A DNA stretch of 64,000 nucleotides from Pseudomonas sp. DNDY-54 (GCF_019880365.1 NZ_CP082271.1:1860001-1924000), one strand, 5' to 3'. Numbered from the stretch's first letter, positions 33,697 to 43,383 are shown. Notes: generated by a model from the letters alone, not told the origin. A program made the numbers and translations.

Positions 33697-33740
33697 CGGA
33701 CCGCGCCCGCTGGCCCCAAACGGGGCCGCTTCTCACGCCG

Positions 33741-35009
33741 CTAGCGTTCTTCTTTCGGTTGATCCAGGTGCGCCGTGCGCGTGGGCGTCGGCCCGGGCCC
33801 GCGAGCATAAAGGCGCGTCAGCGGCGCCGCGGTGACGCCGTGCAGCAGGATCGAGGCAAAGATCACCGCACTGGCGGCGTGCCAGAAGAGAGGGTCCTGC
33901 AGATGGCTATGTGCGAGCGCGGCGTAGTAAATGGCGGCGATACCCACCGGGCCGAACCAGCCGAGGAACGCGGTATCTTGCCTGTTAAGCAGCGGTTGCC
34001 AGGTGGGCGCCAGCGCCATCAGGACCGGTAAGCGTCGCAAGAGCAGGATCAGCAGAGTCAGCCAGAACAATGGCCAGCCCAGCGAGGCCCATTCGGTCAG
34101 CGGCAGGGCGATTCCGAAGATGACGAACATGGGAAGCGTGAACAGCTTGGCGACCGCTTCCTGAATGTTCTCTTCCTCGTGCTCTTCTTCCCGGTCGCTG
34201 AACAGGTTGAACAACAAGCCCGCCGCGAACACGGCCATCACGCCATCGGTATGCAGCAGCTCGGCCAGCCCCAGCGTAAGAAGTGAGAACGCAACGGTGT
34301 AGCCGAGAAGCGAGGTTCCGTCGACCAGACCGTGGCGCTCGGCCAAGGCCAGCAGCTTCGCCGCGAGCAAGCCGATCACGGCGCCCAGCACAACCGCGCC
34401 GATCACGCCGATGAGTACGGATTCCACCAGCCAGCGCGACATTGCCTGGTCTGGTGCATGGCTGATCATCAGGATCGGCAGCATGACGAACATATAGGCG
34501 AGCCCGTCATTACTTCCCGATTCGGCCGACAGCGTGTCCCGCAGGCGCAGCGGTAAATGCTGTTTGGCAAACTTGCCGGTAACGATAGAGCTCGCGACGA
34601 CAGGGTCGGTAGGCGTCACGATGGCGCCCAGTAGGAGTGCAGCCCAAACCGACAAACCAAGCAGCCAGCCGGCCAACGCCGACGACACGATCCACATGCC
34701 GAGCATGCCCAACGTCACCAATACGGCTATGGGGCGCAGCAAGGCCCTGATCGCGGCGCGTTTGAGCCGGAGCGCCACGCCCATCAGGCCAATGGCCAAG
34801 GTGAGGCGGGCGGCTTGTTCGAGAATACTGTGGGGGTCGCCCCAGCGTGCCAGATCCAGCCAGGCCAACCCATACGGGCCGACACCAAGACCGATCAGCA
34901 CGGCAATGACCGACTCGGAGACCGGGCTGCGCTTGATGAGCGCTGAGAACAGCGCCACACCGACCGCGACGCTGCCCATGATGGCAAGGGCAAGGTTCAA
35001 CTGGTTCAT
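33741..35009 (-). CDS. CPA1-type sodium(potassium):proton antiporter
   Basis: The 422-residue protein has about 12 membrane helices and the monovalent cation:proton antiporter-1 signatures GAIVTPTDPVVASSIV and ESGSNDGLAYMF, in which the Asn-Asp pair is the ion site. An acidic cytoplasmic segment (SDREEEHEEENIQE) follows about two thirds along. The ATG for MNQLNLAL is chosen because AGGA lies seven bases upstream. It should exchange Na+ or K+ for protons; ion choice is not readable. Confidence 0.9.
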   Translation of the reverse strand: MNQLNLALAIMGSVAVGVALFSALIKRSPVSESVIAVLIGLGVGPYGLAWLDLARWGDPHSILEQAARLTLAIGLMGVALRLKRAAIRALLRPIAVLVTLGMLGMWIVSSALAGWLLGLSVWAALLLGAIVTPTDPVVASSIVTGKFAKQHLPLRLRDTLSAESGSNDGLAYMFVMLPILMISHAPDQAMSRWLVESVLIGVIGAVVLGAVIGLLAAKLLALAERHGLVDGTSLLGYTVAFSLLTLGLAELLHTDGVMAVFAAGLLFNLFSDREEEHEEENIQEAVAKLFTLPMFVIFGIALPLTEWASLGWPLFWLTLLILLLRRLPVLMALAPTWQPLLNRQDTAFLGWFGPVGIAAIYYAALAHSHLQDPLFWHAASAVIFASILLHGVTAAPLTRLYARGPGPTPTRTAHLDQPKEER

Positions 35010-35071
35010 GACCGGTCCTGTGTTGCCTATGAACCTACTGCGAGCCATGCCGCACGGATTCGTTCCGCCAA

Positions 35072-36163
35072 TCAGCCCCGAGCGCGTTTCATGCAGGCCA
35101 GGTGCCGGTCATTGACCCGGTTGGCAAACCAGGCGGTGGTCAGGTTGCGCGTGATCTTAGGGCTTTCCAGACGGATACCGGGAAGCACCGCCCGAGGCAG
35201 CGGTTTGCCCACGCGCTTTTCGGCCAGTGCAAAAACGCGCTCATAGAGCGAGGTCTTCTCGAAGCCGTGGGTATCGCCGCGCTCCAGCGCGTTGCGAATC
35301 GCGGTTTCACTCATATCCAGTTTGCCGGCCAGTGAACGCACCGCCCGCTCGGTTTGCCCAGCCTTGCTGCTGCCATGAATGATCAGATCGCCGTCGAGCG
35401 CCAGCTTCGTGCCGCTGGCACGCGCCACTGCGTTCTGAAACGCCGCGTTGCGACTGGCATACCAGCCCGCGTTGAAGTCGGCGAAGCGATACAGCGGTTG
35501 GGTATAGCTGGCGGGATAGTCCAGCAGGTGGGCGATGCCGAAATACATTCCGCCGCGGCGGGTGAATACTTCGTCGCGGATCGAGCCCTGGTACTCAAAC
35601 GGATAGTCCCACCGGCGGTCTTCGGCGAACTTGATGCTGACCTGCATCGGCCCGCCGGTCTTCACCGGATTGAGCGTACCGAACAGCTGTTTGCCGAGCG
35701 GCATGATGCTGAGGAAGTCATCGAAGATCGCGCTCAGCTGTTCCTCGGTGCGCACCGCATTCAGCCGTTCGCTATAGGTCTTGCCGTTGGGCGAGCGAAC
35801 GTCCAGCGCGGCGTTGACCACAAAGCGGGGAACATGCAGCCGCGAGGCGCGCCGGTAGATTTCTTCACGGGCGATCTTGGCCAGGCCAGGCACGGGAGGT
35901 GTCGCCTGGAAGGTGGACTCCTGAACCGTGACGGCAAGCACCGAGCAGATGTTCTCGTTGTTAGGCGTGATCTCGAGTGCATCGAATGCGGCGTAGATGT
36001 CGCCCGCCCAGCCTTTGCGGTCGGGAATGCTGGATGGGATCAGCTGAACAATCTTGGCTTTGACCTCGTCCGGTCGGGGCGCTGGCGTCTCGGGTTGCTG
36101 CGTACCGCAACCAGCCAACCCCAGCAGCACGAGCGCGCTGGTGCACGCAAGCGTACGGCGCAT
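35072..36163 (-). CDS. DUF1615 family lipoprotein
   Basis: A putative outer-membrane or periplasmic lipoprotein of 363 residues. From the chosen start, MRRTLACTSALVLLGLAGC is a lipoprotein signal with lipobox LAGC. The body contains SSIPDRKGWAGDIYAAFDAL, NICSVLAVTVQESTFQA and FGIAHLLDYPA, which I recognise as DUF1615. The GWAGD...QEST arrangement resembles a lysozyme-like fold, but no catalytic role is proven. The frame continues 44 codons upstream to another ATG; neither has a good ribosome site, so the start is uncertain. Confidence 0.8.
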   Translation of the reverse strand: MRRTLACTSALVLLGLAGCGTQQPETPAPRPDEVKAKIVQLIPSSIPDRKGWAGDIYAAFDALEITPNNENICSVLAVTVQESTFQATPPVPGLAKIAREEIYRRASRLHVPRFVVNAALDVRSPNGKTYSERLNAVRTEEQLSAIFDDFLSIMPLGKQLFGTLNPVKTGGPMQVSIKFAEDRRWDYPFEYQGSIRDEVFTRRGGMYFGIAHLLDYPASYTQPLYRFADFNAGWYASRNAAFQNAVARASGTKLALDGDLIIHGSSKAGQTERAVRSLAGKLDMSETAIRNALERGDTHGFEKTSLYERVFALAEKRVGKPLPRAVLPGIRLESPKITRNLTTAWFANRVNDRHLACMKRARG

Positions 36164-36441
36164 GACGCGCCGGACGATCGCCCGCTGCGACGATTCGTTT
36201 GGTGAGAGAACCCTGGCCGAAGCCTGTTGGTGATGGAAATGAAAGGTCATGCCGTCCCGTTTGCCTTGAGCTGTGGGGGTTGGACAATAAAACAAACGAA
36301 GCTGCTGCGCAGACTGCGCGATTGCGAACGCCCAGCTAAAGCGGCTCGATGACTGAACTCGCTCGGCATGCGCTGGCCGAATTCAAACCAATCCATCGGT
36401 GCGCGGCTTTTGCTGGCGGCGCCTGCAATCGAGACCGATTC

Positions 36442-37404
36442 ATGACCGACAAAAACTTCGATATTCGGCGACTGGAACGCTACGACAACAGTACCAACGA
36501 GTACCTGCTGGCCATCATCACGGATGAAGACCATGCCTCCCAGGTTGAGCTGGGCGATGGTCAGGTTACCTGGCAGTCGACGTTGCGCCATGATCGGCTC
36601 TATCGCCATGTGGACGCCGAAACCGGCAAGCCTCGTTATCGTTTCGAGGATATTCCGGAGGAGCATGGCGGTGAGTTCCGGCTGATCAGCCTGTTCGCCG
36701 AGGGCGGGCGAGGTGCCGAGTTTTCTGAGTTGGTAATGTTCGGCAAACGCCTCGTGACCTTCGATGATCGAACCGGGCTGGTCTGCGAGATTCGCGATCA
36801 GCATCAGCTGGTGCCGCGTCAGATCCTCATGACGGGCAGCGGTGACGAAGCCTTCAAAGGCTTCAAGAGCGAATGGGCGACGCTGTGGGACGATCAGCTG
36901 CTGATCGGCAGTCACGGCAAGCGGCCAACCGAGGAGTGGGTGAAGCTCATCGACCGTCACTACGGCGTGCGCAGCGTCAATTGGGCAGATCGTTATCAGC
37001 GTATCCGCGACGCGCTGGGCATCGGGCCGGACGGCTATGTCATACACGAGGCGGTTGAATGGCACCCATATCGCCGTGAATGGCTGTTCTTCCCACGAAA
37101 GATATCTACCTTGCCGTTCGATGTGGCGGTGGACGAGCGCGAGCGCGGCGCCAACACCCTGATCATTGCCAGCGAAGATTTCAGCGAGATTCGAACCCTG
37201 CAGGTCGGCGACCGTACTCCCGAGCGGGGCATCTCCTCGTTCAAAATCCTGCCGGGCCATCCGGACGAATGTATCGGCCTGAAGAGTGTTGAGATCGGCA
37301 ATCGCACCGAAAGCTACCTGTTCTGCTTCAACCTGGATGGAGAAGTTCTGCAGGACGACATTTTCATCGGCGACTACAAATGCGAGGGGCTGGAAATTCT
37401 CTGA
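36442..37404 (+). CDS. Apyrase family protein (CANT1-type calcium-activated nucleotidase homologue)
   Basis: The 320-residue protein matches the apyrase family (PF06079) known from animal CANT1 and blood-feeding arthropod apyrases, which hydrolyse nucleoside di- and triphosphates with Ca2+. Correspondence runs along the whole five-bladed propeller: FGKRLVTFDDRTGLVCEI, FKSEWATLWDDQLLIGS, GYVIHEAVEWHPYRREW, ERGANTLIIASEDF, GISSFKILPG and YKCEGLEIL. The acidic residues equivalent to the CANT1 calcium ligands (in FKSEW, IHEAVEW and the final CEGLE) and the Ser of SSFK are kept. No signal peptide is seen, so it may be cytoplasmic. Start chosen at MTDKNFD; the frame extends 31 codons upstream. Confidence 0.82.
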   Translation: MTDKNFDIRRLERYDNSTNEYLLAIITDEDHASQVELGDGQVTWQSTLRHDRLYRHVDAETGKPRYRFEDIPEEHGGEFRLISLFAEGGRGAEFSELVMFGKRLVTFDDRTGLVCEIRDQHQLVPRQILMTGSGDEAFKGFKSEWATLWDDQLLIGSHGKRPTEEWVKLIDRHYGVRSVNWADRYQRIRDALGIGPDGYVIHEAVEWHPYRREWLFFPRKISTLPFDVAVDERERGANTLIIASEDFSEIRTLQVGDRTPERGISSFKILPGHPDECIGLKSVEIGNRTESYLFCFNLDGEVLQDDIFIGDYKCEGLEIL

Positions 37405-37531
37405 TGCGCATATGTCGTTTTATGGCAGATGGGGCGGGCACTCCGACGCTCTTCAGGGGTCAATCGAGCTGCCTGATGTTCAACCTGACATAGCGCTGGG
37501 CTGAGGCGGCCCGCGCGCTCTAGGAGGTTCC

Positions 37532-37720
37532 ATGCGTCTTGCTTATTTAGCGCCTGCGGTGCTTGGTTTGTTTTTGGTGGGCTGCGGCCCTGATGAACCG
37601 GACGATGTCGATCCGCCGCCGGCGACGACTGAACAACCGCAGGCGCCGGTCACACCGCCTGTCGGCACCACGCCACCGGCTAGCAACGGCGCTGGCGGCG
37701 ACGTCGAACCGACCCGTTAA
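37532..37720 (+). CDS. Small proline-rich lipoprotein
   Basis: A 62-residue protein: signal MRLAYLAPAVLGLFLVGC with lipobox LVGC at about 15-18, then an acidic stretch (DEPDDVD) and a Pro/Thr/Ala-rich, low-complexity tail. AGGAGG lies six bases before the ATG. I know no function; such short lipoproteins are common in pseudomonads. It is 127 bases after the apyrase gene on the same strand and may share its transcript. Confidence 0.7.
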   Translation: MRLAYLAPAVLGLFLVGCGPDEPDDVDPPPATTEQPQAPVTPPVGTTPPASNGAGGDVEPTR

Positions 37721-37967
37721 GCGACCCGTATTCCCAGCTGCACGTAAAGGAAACACGTGAATAGTCAGCTGATGAGTAAACACGGATTTATCGTTAGCCT
37801 TGAGTTGTTTCGCGCCTGAGCGGGTAGAGCCCATCAGGCGCCTTTCTATTCTCGTTCCTTTGCAGGAACAACCGCGCCACACAAGACTAAGCCCGTCATT
37901 CGGCACCATGACCCGGCTTGTTTTCGGCTACGCTGAGACGTCTTGAAATAGCCGCGACGAACCCTCC

Positions 37968-38813
37968 ATGCACCCGCAGAACATGACACAACGGCACGCT
38001 GATTCGGGCTCCGCTTTCTGGCGGGACTCGGCGCTGCCGTTCATCGAGGCGCGTACCGTCGCGGATGGGCGTCGCGTCTGTTACGCCAGACACAGTCACG
38101 AAACCTTCTCAGTGGGGCTGATCGACAGCGGCTCAAGCAGCTATATCAACGGTTGTCATGAAACTCGTATCGACGCAGGGACGCTGGTGCTGATGAATCC
38201 CGGTGATGTACATGCCTGCAATCCGATCGAGGACCAGCCTTGGGCGTATCGCATGCTGTACGTGGATGCCGAATGGCTTGGCGAACTGCAGGCCGAGCTA
38301 GGCGTGGGCTGGGCTGGGTTTCGGCGCTTCACACCGGTCATGACGCGCGATCCGCAGTTGCGCGAAGGGTTCAAGCGCTTCCATGCCGTTCTGATCGATG
38401 ACCAGGCGGAGCCGCTAGAAAAATCCGGCGCGGCGATCGAGTTCTTCAGCGCCATGCACCGACGGTTAGGGATGGAGCCGGCCGCGCCTGTAAGTGAGCC
38501 AAAGCTAGGTTGCGCGGCGGAGTTCATTGCCACGAACTATCAGCGACCGATCAAGCTGGAGGAGATCTGTGCGACGGTCGGGGTGTCGCCGTCCAGCCTG
38601 ATTCGAGCCTTCAAGAAGCATTACGGCATGACACCTCACGCCTATCTCACCAACCGCCGGGTGCAGTTCGCGCGCGCTGAACTGCGTCGCGGGCTGCCTA
38701 TTGCGGACGTGGCGCTGGCCGCGGGTTTTGCCGATCAGGCGCATCTGCAGCGGGCGTTCAAACAGTTGCTGGCGGCGACGCCCGGCCATTACCGTGGCCA
38801 GCGCCGCGCCTAG
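37968..38813 (+). CDS. AraC family transcriptional regulator
   Basis: The 281-residue protein has an N-terminal AraC-type cupin sensor (about 25-155, with HSHETFSVGLIDSGSSSYING and LVLMNPGDVHACNP) and a C-terminal double helix-turn-helix (about 185-280, with VGVSPSSLIRAFKKHYGMTPHAY and AAGFADQAHLQRAFKQ). This group often activates an adjacent exporter gene. The convergent LysE-family gene next door is a reasonable target, but no site was identified. Confidence 0.9.
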   Translation: MHPQNMTQRHADSGSAFWRDSALPFIEARTVADGRRVCYARHSHETFSVGLIDSGSSSYINGCHETRIDAGTLVLMNPGDVHACNPIEDQPWAYRMLYVDAEWLGELQAELGVGWAGFRRFTPVMTRDPQLREGFKRFHAVLIDDQAEPLEKSGAAIEFFSAMHRRLGMEPAAPVSEPKLGCAAEFIATNYQRPIKLEEICATVGVSPSSLIRAFKKHYGMTPHAYLTNRRVQFARAELRRGLPIADVALAAGFADQAHLQRAFKQLLAATPGHYRGQRRA

Positions 38814-38846
38814 CGCGAGCCCGATCCGAGAGGGCGCCCAATCCTC

Positions 38847-39434
38847 TTAGGGCAGCACGAGATAGGCCGCACAGGCAGCCAGCAGCGCCGCCATTGCCCG
38901 GTTGAACAACCGCATCCGCCCAGGGTTGTTCAGGTACTGCTGGAGAAACGTACCGGCGTAGGCCCAGCAGGCCAGCGAGACGTAACAGATCACGAAATAA
39001 ATCACGGCGAAACGCCCTACCGATAGCGCATCGCCCGCAGCGGCGAACAACCCCATGCCAGCCACCGAGGCTAGCCAGGCCTTCGGGTTCAGCCACTGCA
39101 TCATTGCCCCGTACAGCATCGTCGGCGGCAGGGTCGGTTTGTCGGTGCTCAGCCGGCCATCGTCCCGTGCAAGCCGATAGGCCATGTACAGCAGGAACAG
39201 CACGCCGGCGAGACGGATGGATTGGGTCAGCCAGGGCCAGCGGTTCAGCAGCTCACTGAGCCCAAGACCGATCAGCAGCAACAGCAGGGTGAAGCCGAGG
39301 GTTGCACCGCTGACGTGGCGCATGGCGGCGCGCAGGCCGAATTGCGCGCCCGCAGTAAGCGCAACGATGTTCACCGGGCCGGGTGTGATGGAGGAGGCCA
39401 GCGCAAAGGCGGCCATGGACAGCAACAGGCTCAT
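38847..39434 (-). CDS. LysE family amino acid exporter
   Basis: A 195-residue, six-helix exporter. The family N-terminal pattern FALASSITPGPVNIVALTAG is followed by GATLGFTLLLLLIGLGLSEL and QWLNPKAWLASVAG, the conserved NPK(A/T)W motif. Start set at MSLLLSMAAFALASS, with AAGGG upstream; the frame reads 31 codons further without a fitting N-terminus. It lies tail to tail with an AraC regulator, 33 bases apart. Substrate not known. Confidence 0.88.
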   Translation of the reverse strand: MSLLLSMAAFALASSITPGPVNIVALTAGAQFGLRAAMRHVSGATLGFTLLLLLIGLGLSELLNRWPWLTQSIRLAGVLFLLYMAYRLARDDGRLSTDKPTLPPTMLYGAMMQWLNPKAWLASVAGMGLFAAAGDALSVGRFAVIYFVICYVSLACWAYAGTFLQQYLNNPGRMRLFNRAMAALLAACAAYLVLP

Positions 39435-39661
39435 CGAAAGCCCTTGTTTCACGCAGGGATGACTGCGCGACGATAGGCGCGGACGTTGTGCCCGGTATTG
39501 AAGAAAATGCGCACCCGTGCGTATCAAGCCCGTGGGTAGCAGTAGCGCGTGTCATGCGGTGGTAGGGCCGGTAAAACTCGTTGGGCTCGCCGCAGTCCAA
39601 GGCCTGTCTCCACATTTGGAGGCGCCGCGCGCCAACCTCGCAACTTACCTAAGGAGACCCG

Positions 39662-40333
39662 ATGGCCACTATTGACCTGCTGATCAGCGACTGCGATGGC
39701 GTGATCGTCGACAGCGAAATCATCAGCCACCGTGTGCTGTTCGAGGCGTTGAGCCTGCATGTCCCGTCCGACAGGCTGAGCGCCGCTTTGGAAGGAACGT
39801 TCGGTCTGACGGTGCCCTGCATCATTGACCTCATCGAGAAGCGCTTCGACTTGAAGATGCCCGAGACATTCGATGCCGACTTACGGCGACAAAGCGAGAA
39901 GGTGGTGGCGGAAGAGGTCCAGGCGATCCCAGGAGTACGGGAGGCGCTGTGTGCCATCGACTTGCCGCTGGCAGTGGCGTCGAACAGCCGCCTGCACAAT
40001 GTCGAGTCGTCACTGCGCCGGGCCGGCCTGACCGAGCGGGTTGCGGGCCATATTTTCTGTGCAGAGATGGTGGCTTCGCCGAAGCCTGCCCCTGACGTTT
40101 ACCTGCTGGCCGCCGAACGCATGGGCGTGGCGCCCGGGCACTGCCTGGTGATTGAAGACAGCCCGACCGGTGTATTGGCCGCCCGTACCGCCGGGATGCA
40201 GGTGATTGGTTTCACCGGCGCGAGCCACATTCCGGCCGGGCATGACCAGGCGCTGCGCGAGCTGGGTGTTTCGGCAGTCATCAACGACATGCGCGACCTG
40301 CCGGCGACGGTCGCCCGATTCATGGAGGCGTAG
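39662..40333 (+). CDS. HAD family phosphatase (beta-phosphoglucomutase/CbbY-like)
   Basis: The 223-residue hydrolase has motif I DCDGVIVDSE with the nucleophile Asp (about 10-12), motif II in LAVASNSR and motif III/IV KPAPDVYLLAAERMG followed by VIEDSPTGVLAARTAGM. The cap domain is the small C1 type. This subgroup (YieH/GPH-like) dephosphorylates sugar phosphates or similar. AAGGAG lies seven bases before the ATG. The substrate is unknown. Confidence 0.9.
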   Translation: MATIDLLISDCDGVIVDSEIISHRVLFEALSLHVPSDRLSAALEGTFGLTVPCIIDLIEKRFDLKMPETFDADLRRQSEKVVAEEVQAIPGVREALCAIDLPLAVASNSRLHNVESSLRRAGLTERVAGHIFCAEMVASPKPAPDVYLLAAERMGVAPGHCLVIEDSPTGVLAARTAGMQVIGFTGASHIPAGHDQALRELGVSAVINDMRDLPATVARFMEA

Positions 40334-40426
40334 ATCGCCGGCCTGGATGAGATCAATCTGCTTGCCTTGCGCAACGGTCATCGCCTGGTCTTGTCTGTAC
40401 TGAATCGGACGAATCGGCGAATACAG

Positions 40427-41689
40427 ATGGTCAAGCGTTGGAAATGGTTTCTCATCCGCATCAGCAAGCGGCCCTGGTTCAGGGCCAGCCTGTATTCGGT
40501 GCTCGGCATTGCAACCGCGTTACTGGCCTTGGCGGTGGCGCCCTATATTCCTGATGACGTGCCGACCAAAATTGGTTCGGATGCGGTCGATAACATCCTG
40601 GGTGTGCTGGCGTCGAGCATGCTTGCGGTGACCACGTTTTCCTTAAGCATTATGGTGGCGGCTTACGGCTCGGCGACCAGCAACGTGACCCCGCGGGCCA
40701 TCTCGCTACTGGTCGAAGACCCCACGACACAGAACACCCTGTCAACATTCATCGGGTCGTTTATCTTCAGCCTGGTCGGCATCATTGCGTTAAGTACCGG
40801 GCTGTACGGGGAGAAAGGCCGGGTCGTATTGTTCGCAGCGACCATCGCCGTGGTCGTTCTGGTCGTCTATGCGCTCTTGCGCTGGATTGACCAGCTGTCG
40901 GGACTGGGTAGGGTTGCCGAAACCACTGCGCGCGTGGAAAAGGCAGCCACCGGCGCGCTGTGCCAACGAATGAACCAGCCTTTTCTCGGCGGCTGCCCGC
41001 TTGAGGTTGACCCGATTGCACTGCCGGGCGCACGCCCGTTATACGCGGAGAAGGTTGGCTTCGTGCAGCACATCGATATGCCCGCGTTGGGCGAGCTGAC
41101 GAAGTCGGAAAACAGCGCGGTGTACATCTGCGTACTACCAGGCGTCTTTGTCGAGCCGACCCAGCCGATCGCCTGGTCCATCGGAATCGAAGCCGAGTGT
41201 GACGACGCACTTCGCAATGCCTTCGTTATTGGCGCGCAGCGCACCTTCGAGCGCGACCCGCGCTTCGGTATCACCGTTATGGCGGAGGTTGCCTCGCGGG
41301 CGCTGTCGCCGGGTATCAACGACCAGGGCACGGCCGTCGACGTCATCGGGCGGGGCGTCCGGGTGCTGTCGCATCTGTCCAGGCCAGTGCCGCCCGAGGA
41401 GCCGAAGTATGACCGGGTTTATGCGCCAGGGCTGAGCGTGGCGGACATGTTGGATGACTTCTTTACGCCCATTGCGCGTGACGGCGCGGCGATCGTCGAA
41501 GTGGGGATCCGGATTCAGGAAGCGTTGGCTTCGTTGGGTCGCCTCGGCGACGCGGCCGTCACAGTCGCCGCACAGCGACAGGCGGAGCTGGCGCTCAAAC
41601 GAGCTGAAGCCGCCTTGACCTTGTCCGAAGACTGGCAGCGCGTGCGACAGGCTGGCGCCGCGGGTGGTCTGGCAGGGCCAGCGGTTTAG
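40427..41689 (+). CDS. DUF2254 family membrane protein
   Basis: A 420-residue protein with about four membrane helices in the first 170 residues, including SVLGIATALLALAVAPYIP and ILGVLASSMLAVTTFSLSIM. A soluble C-terminal part contains MAEVASRALSPGINDQGTAVD. I recognise DUF2254 (predicted membrane protein, no known role). Start chosen at MVKRWKWFLIR; the frame reads 20 codons upstream without membrane features. The preceding HAD gene is 93 bases away on the same strand. Confidence 0.85.
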   Translation: MVKRWKWFLIRISKRPWFRASLYSVLGIATALLALAVAPYIPDDVPTKIGSDAVDNILGVLASSMLAVTTFSLSIMVAAYGSATSNVTPRAISLLVEDPTTQNTLSTFIGSFIFSLVGIIALSTGLYGEKGRVVLFAATIAVVVLVVYALLRWIDQLSGLGRVAETTARVEKAATGALCQRMNQPFLGGCPLEVDPIALPGARPLYAEKVGFVQHIDMPALGELTKSENSAVYICVLPGVFVEPTQPIAWSIGIEAECDDALRNAFVIGAQRTFERDPRFGITVMAEVASRALSPGINDQGTAVDVIGRGVRVLSHLSRPVPPEEPKYDRVYAPGLSVADMLDDFFTPIARDGAAIVEVGIRIQEALASLGRLGDAAVTVAAQRQAELALKRAEAALTLSEDWQRVRQAGAAGGLAGPAV

Positions 41690-41959
41690 CCGATGCCGCA
41701 CGGTGGTCTTGCGTTGCGAGCGCATAGTGCCAAACCTTACTTTTCCTTTACGTCCGCTTCACACGAAGCTGACCGTCGTCAGCGTAGAGTCTCCTCCAGG
41801 CTGACGGAACAGCCAGCTCCATTGGGTGGGTTTGCCGCGGCGGTCTGTTGGTTCGTGAAACAGCCGTACTGAAGCGGCAGCCCGCTGTTTTTTTTGACCT
41901 AGACTTTTGCATCGCGCCAGAGCGGGTCGGTGCTAATCATTCGTGGGAGAGCAGTCACC

Positions 41960-43366
41960 ATGATCGTTCCTAAAAACTGCCTGGCTGTCGTGGCCGGCGT
42001 CGCTTTATTTGCCCAAGCGCTGGTGGTACAGGCCGCGCTACCCGATTTCACACCGTTGGTTGAGGACGCCTCGCCGGCGGTGGTCAACATCAGTACCAAG
42101 CAGAACAAGCCCGTGCGTGGCGGACCGGTGCAAATGCCGGATCTGGAAGGCATTCCACCAATGTTCCGGGAGTTCTTCGAGCGCGGCATGCCTCAGCAGC
42201 CCGATCGCCGTCGAGAAGCGCAATCGCTGGGCTCTGGCTTCATCATTTCTGAAGATGGCTACGTGCTGACGAACAACCACGTTGTTGCCGACGCCGACGA
42301 AATCATGGTTCGCCTGCCTGACCGTAGCGAGCTGCAAGCCAAGCTGGTGGGGGCCGACCCGCGCAGTGATGTCGCCCTGCTGAAAATCGATGGCGATGAT
42401 CTGCCCACAGTGAAGATCGGTAACTCTGAGGAGTTGAAGGCGGGCGAGTGGGTCGTTGCCATCGGCTCGCCGTTCGGCTTCGATCACACCGTGACAGCCG
42501 GTGTGGTCAGCGCGACCGGTCGTAGCCTGCCCAACGAGAGCTATGTGCCCTTCATTCAGACCGATGTGGCGATCAATCCGGGTAATTCCGGAGGGCCGCT
42601 GTTCAATCTGGACGGCGAAGTGGTTGGCATCAACTCGCAGATTTTCACCCGTTCGGGCGGTTTCATGGGCTTGTCGTTCGCGATTCCGATCGACGTCGCC
42701 ATGGATGTCGCCAATCAACTACGTGAAGATGGAAAAGTGAGCCGCGGCTGGCTTGGGGTGGTCATCCAGGAGGTAAACAAGGATCTGGCTGAATCGTTTG
42801 GTCTCGACCGTCCGGCCGGCGCGCTTGTCGCCCAGGTCATGGATGGAGGTCCGGCCGCTAAAGGGGGCCTCAAGGTCGGTGATGTGATCTTGAGCTTGAA
42901 CGGCAAATCCATCGACATGTCCGGCGACCTTCCGCATTTGGTGGGTGCGCTCAAGCCAGGCTCGACGGCAAAGCTGGAGGTTGTTCGTGATGGCGACCGC
43001 AAGAATCTGAGCATTGAAATTGGCGCATTGCCTGAAGAGGGCGATCTCCTGGCCTCGGCCGGTGGTTCGGGCGGCGCCATGAGCAGTGATAACCGGCTGG
43101 GTGTGTCTGTGGCTGAACTGACCGAGGCGCAGCGTCAGGCGCTTGAAATCAGCGGAGGCGTGGTGATTCGTGAGATCAGCCAAGGCCCTGCGGCAATGAT
43201 TGGGCTACGCCCGGGTGATGTCATCACGCACCTGAACAACGAAGCCATTGACTCGGTTAAGACCTTCACCCGCGTGGTCAAGGCGTTGCCGAAAAACCGT
43301 TCAGTATCGATGCGCGTGCTGCGTGAAGGCCGGGCGAGCTTCATCACCTTCAAACTGCCCAAATAG
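41960..43366 (+). CDS. mucD: Periplasmic serine endoprotease, MucD/DegP family
   Basis: HtrA-type quality-control protease of 468 residues. Signal peptide MIVPKNCLAVVAGVALFAQA with cleavage near VQA-ALPDF. The triad is His in TNNHVVADADE, Asp in DPRSDVALLKI and Ser in NPGNSGGPLF, followed by two PDZ domains (about 270-355 and 375-460). It closely follows P. aeruginosa MucD through the protease domain and to the end (KALPKNRSVSMRVLREGRASF). In P. aeruginosa mucD ends the algU-mucABC operon, but none of those genes is here, so this is either a relocated or an extra copy. Start MIVPKN gives the best signal peptide. A terminator follows. Confidence 0.92.
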   Translation: MIVPKNCLAVVAGVALFAQALVVQAALPDFTPLVEDASPAVVNISTKQNKPVRGGPVQMPDLEGIPPMFREFFERGMPQQPDRRREAQSLGSGFIISEDGYVLTNNHVVADADEIMVRLPDRSELQAKLVGADPRSDVALLKIDGDDLPTVKIGNSEELKAGEWVVAIGSPFGFDHTVTAGVVSATGRSLPNESYVPFIQTDVAINPGNSGGPLFNLDGEVVGINSQIFTRSGGFMGLSFAIPIDVAMDVANQLREDGKVSRGWLGVVIQEVNKDLAESFGLDRPAGALVAQVMDGGPAAKGGLKVGDVILSLNGKSIDMSGDLPHLVGALKPGSTAKLEVVRDGDRKNLSIEIGALPEEGDLLASAGGSGGAMSSDNRLGVSVAELTEAQRQALEISGGVVIREISQGPAAMIGLRPGDVITHLNNEAIDSVKTFTRVVKALPKNRSVSMRVLREGRASFITFKLPK

Positions 43367-43383
43367 CACTCCACCCTCCGCCA

